From Curvularia sp. ZM96 (taxonomy: Eukaryota; Ascomycota; Dothideomycetes; Pleosporales; Pleosporaceae): DNA of 64,000 nucleotides. The notes beneath the pieces were generated by a model. It was not told the DNA's origin and did no database searches. It was given only the letters and a program-made list of their open reading frames with translations. The translations under genes were made by a program, and so were the position numbers. Positions 23,977-36,594 of the stretch are shown here, piece after piece. Every line of letters starts with the position of its first letter. Within the stretch, counting starts at the first letter, position 1. Location: assembly GCA_022457065.1 (NCBI GenBank), contig JAJGBQ010000004.1, positions 3,658,001 through 3,722,000 of the forward strand, written 5' to 3'.

Positions 23977-25161
23977 AACCCCTCTTTTGTGTAAACACAC
24001 AGGACAGATATTGCTTTTTCGTTTTCCACGTTGCATTTTGCTGCATTTGTTGAGCGCGGCGTTGGCTACTTTTCCTTTTTCCTCCTCGTTTAGCGATTTG
24101 GGTTTGGAGTTGGTGTGAGGTTGCATACATGCATCAGTACGACTACGTATTTGTACGCTGTGTTGTGTTGCGTACTAGAAAGCAGAAAGCAAAACCACTA
24201 CGATGGCGTCAAAACGTCTCTCGCGCATTTTCTTTGTTTGCCATCATGAATCCAATCACAGTGCAACATCTCCTTCGCTTTCTTTTCATATGTCGGCCTA
24301 GATTCGGGAAATGAAGAGGCGCACTAGCTTCAAGGCAGGAAAAGCCTAGTATCTATACTCAAGACGATCCGGCAAAGGCAGATGCAAAAGAAAACCTGTG
24401 CATGCTTCTCAACACTGATTATTCTTCTGTTCAAATTGCATTTTTGTCCAGCTGATCTATTTTTTGTTATCAGGCAGAAGCGCTTACTAGACAGATTGGT
24501 TCGTGACCATGTTCTACTTGGCTCCATGCGAGCAAATCTATTCGCTACACACCCTCCCACCTGCTTGCTACCTCCATCACACCATAAACGAAAAAGATAA
24601 CGCCAGACAAGAGCGTTGTGTGCCACATGTTTCTTATCCCTTCAAGCTTTCCGTATTAGCGCCTACCCCTCGCTTCCTGTCAGCTTTCCTTTGCTGCATA
24701 CGGTCTGGCGCGACATTTCAAACACCAAGCACCCCGGACATGGGCCTTGGCGGAGCGCATCTGAAACGCTTTGATTGGGTTTCAAGGTCCGTCTCGTATC
24801 ATTTCTTTTGGTTCGCGGCGTTCGCAGCGGCGCTGAGCAACCATGGGTTGTGCCGACCGGGTTCATTATCGAGGGGAAGGGGCCGCGCCGCTGGGTGTGT
24901 CGTAACACTGAAGGAAGACGGAGGTGTAAGATATTGGGTAGTTCTTCCCTCCTTCTTCCTCTTCACTCAACAAGGACCTCTGTGCGAGGTAGTGTACAGT
25001 ACCATTAGGTCATTTCCAGCGCTGGTCGCATACAACAGATTGCAGTCAATATTGATACTACTGGTATTTCCGAGGCTTCCGCATCTTCACCACCTCTCGC
25101 AACGCTTATCCATATTGCGGACCTCTCTCTATTTGCCCGGCCCCAAAATATCACAGCAACT
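23977..25161. other. Intergenic region, 1.2 kb
   Basis: Between two plus-strand genes. An ORF at 24503-25165 runs into the next gene in another frame but is Cys- and Phe-rich with no pattern and looks fortuitous. The last 200 bp are pyrimidine-rich, as expected of a fungal promoter and leader. Confidence 0.4.
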
Positions 25162-25839
25162 ATGATCGCCGCGCTCCTATATACCATCAAGCTCTTTTCT
25201 TTTCTCATCAACTACGAGTTCTGGAGCCGACTCGGGTTTTTCATTGGGTACACTCTTAGTTTCCTGCTGGTACTAGAGGTTGCACGTCTTGCAAGCACAG
25301 ATGCGCACAGGAAACAAGTTGAGAAGATTCTTGACTCCTATGCGGCTTCGAAACCACAAATCGAACCCCGGCGGTCGCGCCTAGAACCTCAGTTGAAGAA
25401 AGTGTCTCTCAATGAGCTAGAAGACATGGAGAGGAGAAGCATGATTGCGGGAAAGGAAAGGAGAGCGCGAACACCGAGCCCTGCAGTTATCCATACGCCC
25501 GAAGCCGAGTCTGTACAGCTGGATGAGGAGAGGAGACGAAGAAAAGCTGCTTCTACATCTGTCTCGCCGAAACCGACGACTGCTTCCAGATCTGCCTCGC
25601 AATCGCGACCTCAGGCGCAAAGCTCGAGCCCGAGCCGCCGCCTAAGGAAACGCAGCGACACGCTCAACTCATCGAACAGCGCCGACTCGAAAGATCCTAC
25701 AAGGAGAAAGCGACGTGAAGTTTCACCCGCAGAGTCCAAGACCTCGTCCAGACATGCGAGTCCAACCCCTAAGAGCAGGAGCAAGGAAACTCGGATCCTG
25801 GGTGGATCGCTTGGAAAGATGCTCCGGGCTAGGGGTTGA
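25162..25839 (+). CDS. Small membrane protein with Ser/Arg-rich tail, unknown function
   Basis: Single exon, 225 aa, start in a good context (AACTATGATCG). The first 45 residues form one or two hydrophobic segments (MIAALLYTIKLFSFLI and FFIGYTLSFLLVLEVARL). From about residue 50 the protein is strongly charged and low in complexity, with many Arg, Lys, Ser and Pro residues and several SPS, RRR and KRR clusters. It is probably an N-terminally anchored membrane protein with a disordered cytosolic tail that could be phosphorylated. I recognise no domain. The coding signal is moderate: one long open frame, a plausible N-terminus and consistent composition. Confidence 0.6.
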   Translation: MIAALLYTIKLFSFLINYEFWSRLGFFIGYTLSFLLVLEVARLASTDAHRKQVEKILDSYAASKPQIEPRRSRLEPQLKKVSLNELEDMERRSMIAGKERRARTPSPAVIHTPEAESVQLDEERRRRKAASTSVSPKPTTASRSASQSRPQAQSSSPSRRLRKRSDTLNSSNSADSKDPTRRKRREVSPAESKTSSRHASPTPKSRSKETRILGGSLGKMLRARG

Positions 25840-27998
25840 ACAGAATGGTTGATTCTTGCGCAAGAAATGGCAGGTCCTTCACAAATGACTTATGATCATG
25901 ACTCGAATGATTGAGGAGGCTGTACAAAGCAACAGCGTTTGATGCGGAAACGGCCGCTCAAGGGATATGTGAGGAGCTCACGGTCCTGAGACGAAAAGAG
26001 TAAACTTCTCGGGGTAATGCGGCGATAATAGATCGCCCGTGACAACTACCTGCTTCTTTCGTTCCAGCACAGACGACATGAACATCCGTCGTCGGTACAC
26101 CATGTAAGAGCTTTGTCAGCACGGCACCATGAAAGAGGGAATCCGTCCGTTGAAGAGTGATATACTAGAGCGTTGGACTGGCATTTGTCTCGAGTCTGTG
26201 GGTTTGGCTGTGGAAAAGAGCGAAGACATACCGAGTTTTGGAAGAAATAAGATTTACAAGCAAGCAAGCAATCGAAAACACAATACTTTCCCCCACAATC
26301 GCAGCCTGACGCATGTACCAGTATATTGAACGATCGCTCTTGGTTGCCTTGCGTCAATATAAACCAGCAGACCTGTAGAATGCCTGACAGTACCACGATA
26401 GGCGCTGCGGCACAGCCCACGATGCCTAGGTAAAATGATGCAAAATGCCGCTTGTTTTATGCCACAGCTGTGCACGCGCCACAAGCTTACACGGCGGAAG
26501 CTACTAGCATCCCATCGGTTACACAGATCATACCAGAGAAAAAAACTGGAATACCAGGTACCTGACTGGGCGGGAGCAAGGGTGTATGAAAGTTCGATGC
26601 TCGGGACAAATGCAACCAGGGTGGCTGAGCTACGCGAGCACCGGGCGAAACACGGGAGAGTTGGGCTTACAAATAATAACAAACAAGATTGGGTCTGGTT
26701 TGGTGAATCTCAAAGCAACAAGAGGATTCCTGGGGCTGATCTCCTGCATGCTGTGCTGGATATGCGCTGTTAGGCACCCCGCAGAGTGCACGTCTACAAA
26801 CATGCTTCCGGCGAAATGTTGCCGGCCAAGTCTTGGGAGATGTAATCGTGTTCCAGACACTGAATTGAGTTGTGCATAGTGTCTTTACGGAACAGTCGGC
26901 TGGGGAATGTGTAAGATGTTCAACTTCTGCACGTTGGATGAAGAGATGATCTAGCAGCGGCACGGGAGGCATCCTCATCTCAAACTCTGTTCAGTTGAAG
27001 CCGGCGGGTAAGTACAGCGGAGTAGATACCCAACGGTCAGGTATACCCAGCCCTACCAACGGGAACGACTGTAAGGATCCAGCACAAGGATCATGGTGTG
27101 AGACGCGCAAGCCTTTCCACCAGGTGCTCGATCTCCTGCTGGTACTCTCGATGCACGCATCGTATGGTCAAGAGTCGTAGCTGAAGCATACCATTTCGGC
27201 CAGCACCTAATTGGGTGATGGTGTCGTGTGCCAAGCTACTACCCCACACATTGTCGATCGACGAAGACGCGTCCCCTGCGTTGCAAGTAGCTCTCCATTC
27301 CAGAACCTTTGACCCTGGCTTTGCGGATCAAAGAAAATGAACTTTACTAATGAAATCACTCCGCTGGCAAGGCCGCTCAAACGGACCCAATCGAGTTAGG
27401 GATGGAAAGAAGCCTCGGGGGGAAGATGCTAGTACATTCATGACCACCAGCCGTGAAACACACGAAGCAGCAGAAGGATTGGAGAGAGAAGGGCAGGTTG
27501 AACAAATCTTCGATTGGGAGGTTGGCACACAGCCTCAATGATGTGTTCCTGTTTTCAAGCGAGACAGATGTGAAGAACACTAGACGCTTGGAAACACGAC
27601 AATGGCCAAAGTCTACGGTTTCGAGGCGTCATGAGTGTGGCAGTATGCTGACTTGGCAAACACATCTATGATATCACTGGTGCTTACACGGCACTCTGCA
27701 GGACAGAAGCCTCGCCTTGGAGTAGGTAACTATACTACGTTTGTCGGCCTAATTGGCTGACATGGGTCTTGGAGATAACTCGCCGGTACGGTCGGTTCGC
27801 GATGGGCTTGGAAAGGCAACGGCAAGATCAGGAAAACAGGCACGGGAAGATTTTGTTTGTGGCTGTGAAGCATGTTCTTGGTGGTACTTATTGCATGGCT
27901 TCCCCCGCTCAATTGTAAGGCATTCGGAACATAATTAAGCATCTTACTCCTGCTTCTACCACAGCCGTCTTCCTTTCTCTGTCAGCAGTCAGTTCACC
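25840..27998. other. Intergenic region, 2.2 kb
   Basis: No ORF with recognisable features on either strand; those present (for example 26254-26682 minus) overlap in several frames and are Cys- and Arg-rich noise. The right end is the promoter of the fasciclin gene, with a CT-rich leader at 27950-27995. Confidence 0.45.
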
Positions 27999-29207
27999 AT
28001 GCTTAAGCAGCTCTCTGTCGCCGCCGCCCTTGCGGGTCTTGCCATAGCCCAGGACACTCCCAGCCTTGCCGCTGCTCTCAACTCGTCTTCGGACCTGTCC
28101 ACTCTCCAGGGCCTCGTCCCCCAAAATGTCCTCCAGACATTGAGCGGTGCCAGCAACATCACCATCCTTGCGCCTTCCAACTCGGCCTTTCAGAAAGTCA
28201 GCCAAGAGCAGCTCTCTGCTCTTACTTCCAACCCAGGTCTCCTTACTGCTCTCCTCCAGTACCATGTCCTCAATGGATCGTACCTGGCTTCTGCTATCCC
28301 CGACGACGGCGTCTTTGTGCCCACTCTCCTGACTGACCAGATGTACACCAACGTCACCGGCGGCCAAGTCGTCCATGCTACGACTGAGGACGACAACGTC
28401 GTGTTCTTCAGTGGAAACAACAACAACTCGACTGTTACCACAGCTGTATGTACCTGAATGTGTCCACTTCTCTGCTCTAGCTAACAATATTTTCAGAACG
28501 TCAACTTCACTGGCGGTGTCATCCACATCATCGACAATGTGCTGACCATCCCCGGACTCGTCTCGGACGTTGCTACTGCCGCAGGTCTCACTTCAGTGCG
28601 CGGCGCCCTCGTGCAAGCCAACCTCGTTGACACCGTCAACACTACTCCCGACCTGACTATCTTTGCTCCCAGCAACGATGCTTTCAGAAACATCGGCTCT
28701 GCTCTCCCCAACCTCACCACTGACGACCTTACCAAGATCCTGACCTACCACGTCGTCAACGGTACAGTTGGCTACTCCACCGACCTTGCCAACGGCACTT
28801 CGCTCCAGACCGTCAACGGCCAGAACGTCACCGTTGTCATCGGCGACGAGGGAATCTTCGTCAACAACGCCAAGGTCATTACTGCCAACGTCCTCGTTGC
28901 TAACGGTGTCGTCCACGTCATCGATGAGGTCCTGAACCCCAACAACGCCTCTGTTGCCAACCCCGGCGACGACCAGGATGACGGCGAGCCAGCTTTCCCC
29001 GGCGCTTCTCCTGTCTCCGAGGCCCCATTTACTTCTGGTCAGCCTCAGCCTAGCACTACCCTTGCTACTGCCCCCACTGCCGGCTCTCCTAGCGCCTCGG
29101 GATCTGGCGCCCCTCAGGCTACTACCAACGCTGCTGCTGCTGCCATGCCCACTGGTGCTGCTAGCCTCGGTGCCCTTCTCGGTGCTGCTGCGGTTTACTT
29201 CTTGTAA
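27999..29207 (+). CDS. Fasciclin (FAS1) domain cell-surface protein, GPI-type
   Basis: Two exons: 27999-28445 and 28497-29207, giving 385 aa; the 51-nt intron has a GTATGT donor, a CTAAC branch and a TTTCAG acceptor. A signal peptide spans residues 1-17 (ends GLAIAQ). Two FAS1 domains follow at about 22-160 and 163-310. Each shows the pair of family motifs: a TILAPSNSAF / TIFAPSNDAF block and a YHVLNG / YHVVNG block, closing with GGVIHIIDNVL and GVVHVIDEVL. Several N-glycosylation sites (NVT, NGT, NNS) are visible. A Ser/Thr/Pro-rich spacer from about 312 ends in a small-residue omega-like site and a hydrophobic tail (GALLGAAAVYFL), as expected of GPI anchoring. FAS1 proteins mediate adhesion and wall association. 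The coding sequence is C-ending codon-rich, suggesting high expression. Confidence 0.93.
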
Positions 29208-29665
29208 GCGATGAATTGGTAATGTGATTGTTATTTTGGATATGCTCGAAGTGTAAGGCATGTGTTGAGCGACGAGGATTGATACCACAGTACTACTTTG
29301 TATGACGGTCAATCATACTCAGGCTACTTGTGTAATATGATGGTTATGGTTATGGTTATGGTTATGGTTATCATGCATTCTCTTTGCATTAATTTCAATT
29401 AATATTCGTAGACATGTATAATTCGAAATGTGTTTTGAGTAATGAAGTATTGATATTGTGCAATGTTTGTGTGTGTGGGAGGTTCCAATACAAAATTCCT
29501 CGCTACTTTGATTCTGGGTCACAAGCAAAATACTCAAACTGCAGTTTCCGAACGTGATTCTCTCACTTAGTCTACTCTATTTCTTATAGCCAGTGTAAAT
29601 TCCACCAGCGCGAACACATCAGTGATCGTGTCTGAGTAATTCATTAATGCCATTACTCTTGTCAC
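29208..29665. other. Convergent intergenic region with a hexanucleotide repeat
   Basis: 458 bp holding the 3' ends of the fasciclin and P450 genes and the (TGGTTA)5 repeat described separately. The rest is AT-rich and featureless. Confidence 0.5.
29341..29370 (+). repeat. Hexanucleotide tandem repeat (TGGTTA)5
   Basis: Five perfect copies of TGGTTA in a row, flanked by ATGA on the left and TCAT on the right, which are complementary. It resembles but does not equal the fungal telomere unit TTAGGG. It lies about 135 bp past the fasciclin stop, probably in or near its 3' UTR. Confidence 0.9.
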
Positions 29666-31402
29666 CTACCGGGCATTGCTAAACGTGATCTCGCATCGAT
29701 GCGCTTTTGGAGCGATCAAAAAGAAATTCTAGCAAAAAAAAAAGAAATAGTTAGCGCATGCATTTCGGAAGCAAACAATCGGCATTCCAACAAAAGATAA
29801 CTCACCTCAAACTCCATACTCTCGGGCGTGGTACTCGCAGCCAGACGGATACCTCGACACTCGCGGAAGAAGAAAGCACACGCGTATCGCAACTCCATGC
29901 GTGCAAGGTGAATGCCAATGCACGAACGTGCGCCTGCGCCGAACGGATGGAAAGCCACTTTTGCAGCAGGCGATTGAGCCTCTGCTATACCTTCTTTGTC
30001 GGCGATCCAGCGCTGAGGGTTGAAGCTATAGCCAGACGTCAGTATGCACTGTCAGTCCATTTTTTTTCTTGCTAAAACAACTTACGTCAGAGGATCACTC
30101 CAGATAGTGGGATCGCGATGCAAAGTATACGCCTGCGTGTCGACCGTGATACCCTGTGGAATAAAGTGGCCTGCAAACTTTGTACCGCCTTGTGGCACCA
30201 CGCGCGGCAGGCTACTCGGTGCGGCGCCGTACAACCTCAGAGTCTCTTCAATAACGGCATTGAGCAGTGGCAAATTAATAAGATCGTTTTCTGTGAAGTC
30301 GTCTTGTAGGCCAGCAACCTCTGCTTCAAGAGCGGCTTGCAGGTCTGGGCGCTGTAGTACAGCCCAAGTGAGATAGGTCAGCGTAACGCCGGTTGTGTCT
30401 GTTCCAGCGATGATGACGTTCATGGCTTCGATCCGGACGTCCATGTCATCAATGTGACCCTCGCCTTCTTTCTCGCAGTCTTCGATAACTTTGGCAAAGA
30501 TGTTGTTCTCGCCTGTGCGGGAGCGTGCTGTCTCAACGGCCTTGCCGGCGCCTTGCAGAATAAATTCGTTGGCATTGAACATTTCTTGTACTCCAGCGAT
30601 GGGGACGAAGCGCAGAAGGCGCAGAAGAGGCATCTCGACCATGATACCAGCTCCCATGGTGAGCTTCTTCAGAACACGCATAAATTGGTTAGTCTGTAGG
30701 ACTAGGTTAGAAATGATTTCGTTTTCGGGTGTCAATCAGTGTTTGGAATGCCTTACATGGCCCGTTTCGAGCATGCCAAATGAGTCTCCAAAGGCGAGAT
30801 GAGCGCTAACGTCCGAGGCGAGGAGCATCCACCAGTTGTAAACATCTGCTGTGCTTTTCTTCGCATCCTCTTTGATCTTCTGCACCGCAAGGAGTGCCTT
30901 TTCCTTTACCACTGGTTCCCAGTACTGCACGAGATATGTTCTGCTGAAGGACCTGGACAATAGCTTTCTCCGTGGACCATGCTCGCGAGGGTCAAGCATG
31001 GTAAAGACACCAGCTTTGGGGAAGTTGGCCAGCCGAAGGTACCATTCGCTCTTCATGTACTTTGTTCCAATCTTGTGGATTTCCTTGAAGGCATCTAGGT
31101 CCGCAACGCCAACTTCAGTAGGCGAGAGACGGACAATGGGGCCATAGCGCTCGTGGAGTGAGTGGATGTAGAAGATACGTTGGCCAGTAACAACTGCACG
31201 TTTGAGGCGATAGTGTGTGAAGCGTGTGTACCAGGGACCAGGTAGGTGTTTAGTTGGACATGTCAGGCCGATGTAGAGAAACTGCGGGTTGTAAGTCACC
31301 AATTTACACAAGGAACATAGGAGGTCCATATGGGTCAGGTACCTTTGCTACTACGAGTCCAATGGCCAGAAGCACCAGAGATAGTGTACTTGGAACAGCC
31401 AT
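29666..31402 (-). CDS. Cytochrome P450 monooxygenase
   Basis: Five exons on the minus strand: 31343-31402, 30757-31281, 30086-30693, 29806-30025 and 29666-29728, giving 491 aa. The first exon (20 aa) is a hydrophobic membrane anchor; exon 2 opens with the proline-rich hinge LPGPWYTRFTH. P450 signatures: I-helix AGTDTTG at about 291-297; K-helix ETLR (E345, R348); PERF-like FNPQRW at 399-404; and heme loop FGAGARSCIG with the thiolate Cys at about 433. All splice joins are in frame and the total length is standard. It is a class II, ER-anchored enzyme requiring NADPH-P450 reductase. The substrate cannot be told: the sequence looks like the large fungal groups (pisatin demethylase- or benzoate hydroxylase-like), and no biosynthetic backbone gene lies nearby. 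Confidence 0.92.
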
Positions 31403-34295
31403 TGGATGAATGAACGTGTTGTCGAAATATGTTATCAAAAATTGTAAGGTCTCGCAAGTTACTGTAGAACAATCTGCGGGGAGACACCACTACATATGCA
31501 TTAACCCTACCATCTTTCTTTCCTTCTTCTCCCATTGAGTCTAATGTAAAATGTCTGGGGATCCGGTAAGCAAAGTGCCTTAACGGTCATAGTCCCTCGG
31601 TGTGTACTGCTCAACAAGTTATTGAAGTACCGTAGAACTGAGCTTACGCGATCTTGATAATGAGTACATCATTATGTCACTCACAATGTGAAAGGCTTTA
31701 TCTATGACTTCGACTGCATGGCGTCTGCATAGCGAAAGCGGGGTGTATGGTGCGAAAAGGATGCAAGGCGGCTGACTGCTTGACAATAGACAAGGCGAGC
31801 AGCATGTTGGACGCACGCCCTAGGTACATACGCCCCGTGTTTTCAGATCTTCTCCGGACTTGCAACATTGCGTGCCCACGATTCAACATGATTTTCATGC
31901 CAAGTCTGTTCACAAAACAGCAACTTTGAGCTTGCACAGTATCGCGTGCCCTTCGTCCTGCGAACACAGGTTGTTGAATTGAGATCGGCAGATCTGCAAC
32001 ATGCCCGTGACCTGCATTTTCGATCTCCACACCACAGGCAGGATGAGACGAGGCCATGCAAAAAACGCTAGGCTCTGCAGGAAATCGCTGAAGAAACGGG
32101 GATTCTGATGGATCGTCTTCGAGACTGCCATATCCTCAGTTCGTTGCCCCGGCTCCGCTCAATACCCGAACTTAGCACCACCTCTCTCCGGCTCCACGCA
32201 TTGCCGAGCCCGACGTCCTTTTCTTTGTCGTTCCAGGCGCATGCAAAATGAACTACTGATACAAATGATGCAACGATGGTGCTTGGTTGATAGTCAAATG
32301 GGCATGCAGCGGCATTGCTGGTGATGCGTTACGATAAAACTGAAACGAGCTTTCATTCTTCTCTTTATTGAATACGAGAAGGAACGCTGCTCGGCGACGA
32401 TGCTTAGCGGTGATGTGAGCCAAGCTACCCGGAAATTTCGTGTAATCTGATGACGGCTGGATATTGTATGTACTTCGTATGCCTGACAATGCATTCTATC
32501 CACCAATGTTATGCTTTATACCTCAATGCACAAGCGGTAGAGAATGCTGCTGACATGCATCTTCACATACTTGCTCCACAATATTCAAGATATCTGTTCG
32601 ATTCGAGAACAAAGCAACTGAGCATCAAGATAATCGAGTTCAGCGTGTCCAAGAGCTTTGCATTCGTGAGTGGTCGCATCACGTGCCTGTATTGATGCAA
32701 GGCTGACCCTGCGGCCCAATCTGTCATTGTCTCACCAAAACTCGCAATCGCAGATTCTCAACCAAATAGGCGTTCCTAGGCTATCTGGAGTGATTGCGAC
32801 TTGCAAGGAATCGTGCAAAGACTCCTTTCAAACGTCATACTAAGACGCGCAAACCTCCTTCTCCAGAGCTGCGCAATTTCGGAACATTCGGCATACAAAA
32901 TCTCTGGGCTCAGCTCTGAGGGGGTTACCTATCCTCAAAGATCCAGACACTAAAGCTCACAATATTCTAGTGCCGCATCCACTGTTTGCTGTATGGGTAG
33001 GTATTTCTGAGGAACCCTGGTTGTGGCACATCATAACCATGAACCAGGACTTTGGGGAACGACAAGGCCTCCCCTGGCTGTTCCTGATGTATAGTTTGTT
33101 ACTAGCTTCTAGGCGGTAGATCTGCAAAATTATGTGGATAAAGTGAAACAGTCGGAGAATTATTGCGTAGCTGTCAAAACAGCAAGCAGACTTTGGTACG
33201 CGGTACACTATCAGCTAAATATCCACTTGTAGTGGTTTCAAATCGATAACGAACGCGGCGTGAAACGGCACAACGCTAGAGAAATCGTAGAAGAATACTG
33301 AAGAAGAGTATGGAAGAAAAAAGCAAAAGGAGTGGATACCGAGCTTGTCGCCGCACAGACATGCACACGTGGTACATGCGAATGTGGTGATTAAGCCACA
33401 CTCTATATGATATTGAGTCTTACTGTTAAAGGTATCGCCATTATTGCGCGGTTTACCACAGGGGAGGGGCCACCAGATCGCGCATCTTAGCTCTCTCCAC
33501 ATCAGTAGACGCTGGCGAACCTTTTTAGTGCTTGCTCTAGTGTCTTCTAGAGCCCGAGTTTCGATTGGCGAGAAGAACCGGGGATGACAGACGGGATCGC
33601 CATCCAGGGGTTCGACCCTTTTTACAGCTCTTCAGCCTCACATCTTGCCGCTGCAGGAGATTTCACAACAACCCTGAGTGCAAGACGCACTGGATGCGTA
33701 TGTGAAACGCTACTTCTCTCGCATTTGTCTCAACCCTCAAAATGCCGTGCAGAAGAAAACGGCGTTAATGCTATGCACCAGAAGCACAGCACACAACCTT
33801 CAGTCATGCTTGTGGTCAGCAAGGAGCGGTCAACTTTATCAGCGCGTTCTTAGCGCCGCTAACACCATTAGCTACCCTAACTTACGAGTGGCAATTTCCC
33901 CTGTCCTAGCAGATGGGCGGACAAGCTGAATCTGTCAGAATCATGAGTCGTTCGTGGCGCACATGCACATTGCTGGTTGCCTCGCACATCTTCTGAGCTC
34001 ATCGTCTTGATGTGTTCCTTGGTACACACCAGCTCGTGACTCAGTGACAGCATTATGCTTGCAAAGCAACGGCCGTGCTGATCCCGTTTTTGGGTGCGTT
34101 GCGTAGAATATATGAGTATCAGCAAGGTAGGTCCCCGCGCCAACCCGTATCACGGTCCGAAAGATTACGCGGGGAGAATCTCATGTCCTTGTGTTGTCCA
34201 ATTTCATCTTCAGTGCAAAGAAATTGACAATTATTCTTCAGCACTGAAGTAACTCCTTCGCCTCTCTCGCTTCGTGATACCACAAGCAGCCCATC
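31403..34295. other. Intergenic region, 2.9 kb
   Basis: Lies between two divergent starts, P450 (minus) and F-box gene (plus), and must hold both promoters. No gene, RNA gene or mobile-element trace was found on either strand. The longest ORF (31698-32057 minus) has no features. Confidence 0.45.
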
Positions 34296-36594
34296 ATGTT
34301 TCGCCTGTCAAAATCTCGAAAAGACAAACAAGAAAGACAACCAATTGATGTGTAAGTCTGAGCGAAAACCGTTGAGCCCGAATGTTTTAGGGCAGACATC
34401 AGATAATTTAGACGAGGAGCCAACGCCCTGAGGAGGATGTTCATCGCGTGATGATATCGAACTATTGCTCATAATCGCGATATTACGTCTTAAACATGTT
34501 CACTAACGTCCGTTCAGTTGCGAACCACCTCGACCACGTATCATCAACGGCATCAAGAGACGAGCGTCGAGCACGATACGATCTGTAGCAATTCCACAAG
34601 TTGTCGTGCGGACACCTCGACTCTCAGTCATCAAAACCACTGGCCCACGCTTCTCAGAAGACTCCTCATATGGTGACCGCCCTGTCACCTACTCCGCCAA
34701 CCCTCCATGGCAACTTCAACGCTCCAGAAGTGGCTCAGACGACGGGTACCAACTACCGGGCTATTTCCATAAGAGTCTACCTCGAGAGGTCTACGATTGT
34801 ATCGTGACGCAACTCGAGCAAATCCATCTGGGCCAGGACCAGGCATGTGCATCGTGCTATCTTGAAGACCTTCATAGCCTCTCGCTTACCAACCGAGCCT
34901 GGGGAAAAGCTGCGAATGCGGTAATGTACCGCAAGGTGCAGGTGCTGGCTAACGAAGAGCATGGGGCACTTCCGAGGTTGAAGGTCAAGGGAACCAGTCG
35001 ACTGAAACTACTCCGAAGAACGCTTCGCGAAAGCTCCACATTAGCCCAGCAGGTGAAAGAGCTTCACTTGTCAGACTTTCAAACTTTGTATCTGAACGCC
35101 ACCATTGAACAAGAGGAGATTTTGAATTCAGTCGCATCATTGGTTATGGCTTGCCCACGACTGGAACGCCTTGTTGGTTTCCATGTTCCATTCTCAACTA
35201 CCTTCGACCGACTCTCGTATGCTTTGTCGATGCGCCCGAACCTTAGAGAGCGGACATGGATATTTGACAACACTGACACCGGGTTCCACGAAGAAGACGA
35301 AGATGAAGTAAAAGGCCATTATGTCGCCGAGTGCGACCCCACAGAACGCTTCCTGGATTTGAATGCTAGCCATCCTGAACTATCTACATTGGTCTTACAC
35401 CAAAGCCCAGACAACTCCTCTTCGCCTCTCAACTTTCGAGCCATTATCGGTACATGCCGAAGCTTCCCACAATTACGTAATCTCTCAATCACTGGATTAC
35501 CTGCGAATTCATTCACCAATCTGGCTCTAAACGCTTTACCAACGAACTTACGGAGCCTACGCCTTGAAAATCTTCCCGGCATCACAGAGAAGGGCATCCA
35601 GCGCTTCGCTAAGTCACCACAGGCGACTTCCATTCAGAAACTGACACTCATAAATTTGGAAATCAGTGATATCCTTACCTTGGCAGATATCCTGTCTCCC
35701 CATTTAGCCACTCTGGAAGAATTCTCCTTAGTCCAAAATAACGCACCTACGTTACAAGAACAGGACCCGACACCCGTGTTTCATTCGCCTTTACTTCGCT
35801 ACCTTCACTGGGAACTCCGGTCCGAGGCTAGCACACCCCCTGCTTTCACATTTTTATCATCTGTTGAGAGTCCCGAGTCATCCACCACTCCATCAGCAAA
35901 TTCCGAATCAAGCTGCTGCCTTGGCACTTCCATCCTCGCAGCCAGTATTAGGGAAAACAAGTTCCCGTCGCTCCGCCGTATCCGCATACCCCATGATCCA
36001 CAAGGCGCCATTCAGTCACTCTGTAAACCGCTCGCCACAGCACTTCTCCAGCCCGATGTTTCCAAACTCGCTTTCGTACCAAATACCGTCAGCTTGACGG
36101 GCTCTCCGTGGACGAGCGATGAGTCTGCTCCTGTGTCGCCTCTAGTAGAGGGAATATCCATTTGCGCCGTGGTGTCAGGGGCTCGTGTTGATTCCGTTGT
36201 GAGTCTACCCAGGGTCGGGTCCCCTACGACGACAATCGTGGCAACAGAAGGCGTTTGGGCTCCGATAAGATCGCGTCTCGCAGCGCAATCGCGTATATTG
36301 GCTGCTTGGAAGGGACCTGGTATGGTGGTTCGCGTGATCGACCCAGAGGGCAATGCTGGTGCTGATAAGGTCTTTGGATCCTACATTGGCGATCTGCGTA
36401 GCAAGATTACTTATGAGTTGAGGCCTGATGAAGGAGTCACTGGACCGATCGGTTGGGTGACGGACATGAACGACTTGACGAGCTGCAGGGCAGATGGAGA
36501 CGGTGACGCGCTCGAGCGGACATGGGGGCCCTGCGGCCACATTCTTCACGCGGGCGTGGGTGGCAAAAATGCCATTGTTGACGATCTTTTTTAA
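34296..36594 (+). CDS. F-box-like protein with leucine-rich-repeat-like region
   Basis: Two exons: 34296-34351 and 34518-36594, giving 710 aa. The small first exon starts with a basic peptide (MFRLSKSRKDKQ) and joins in frame across a 166-nt intron (GTAAGT...TTCAG). Without it the long frame has no ATG near its 5' end, which is why I include it. Residues about 95-155 look like an F-box: SLPREVYDCIV then HSLSLTNRAWGKAANAVMYRKV. After it come irregular Leu-rich segments (LRNLSITGLP, LRSLRLENLPGITEKGIQRF, IQKLTLINLEISDI), suggesting a leucine-rich-repeat solenoid at about 290-420. The protein would act as a substrate receptor of an SCF ubiquitin ligase. The C-terminal 230 residues contain no recognised domain. 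The target is unknown. Confidence 0.75.

Noticed and set aside
24503..25165. A 220-aa plus-strand ORF ending just inside the small membrane protein gene
   Set aside because: Irregular Cys/Phe/Leu-rich composition, no domain, and it overlaps the start of a better supported gene.
28593..29312. A 239-aa ORF antisense to the fasciclin gene
   Set aside because: It mirrors the C-ending codon bias of the real gene on the plus strand; an ORF shadow.
33541..33625. A GGTTCGACC-like B box followed by a T run, with a TGGCGAGAAG-like A box upstream, suggesting a tRNA
   Set aside because: The T-arm stem does not pair (AGGGG against CTTTT), and no acceptor stem or anticodon arm can be folded.
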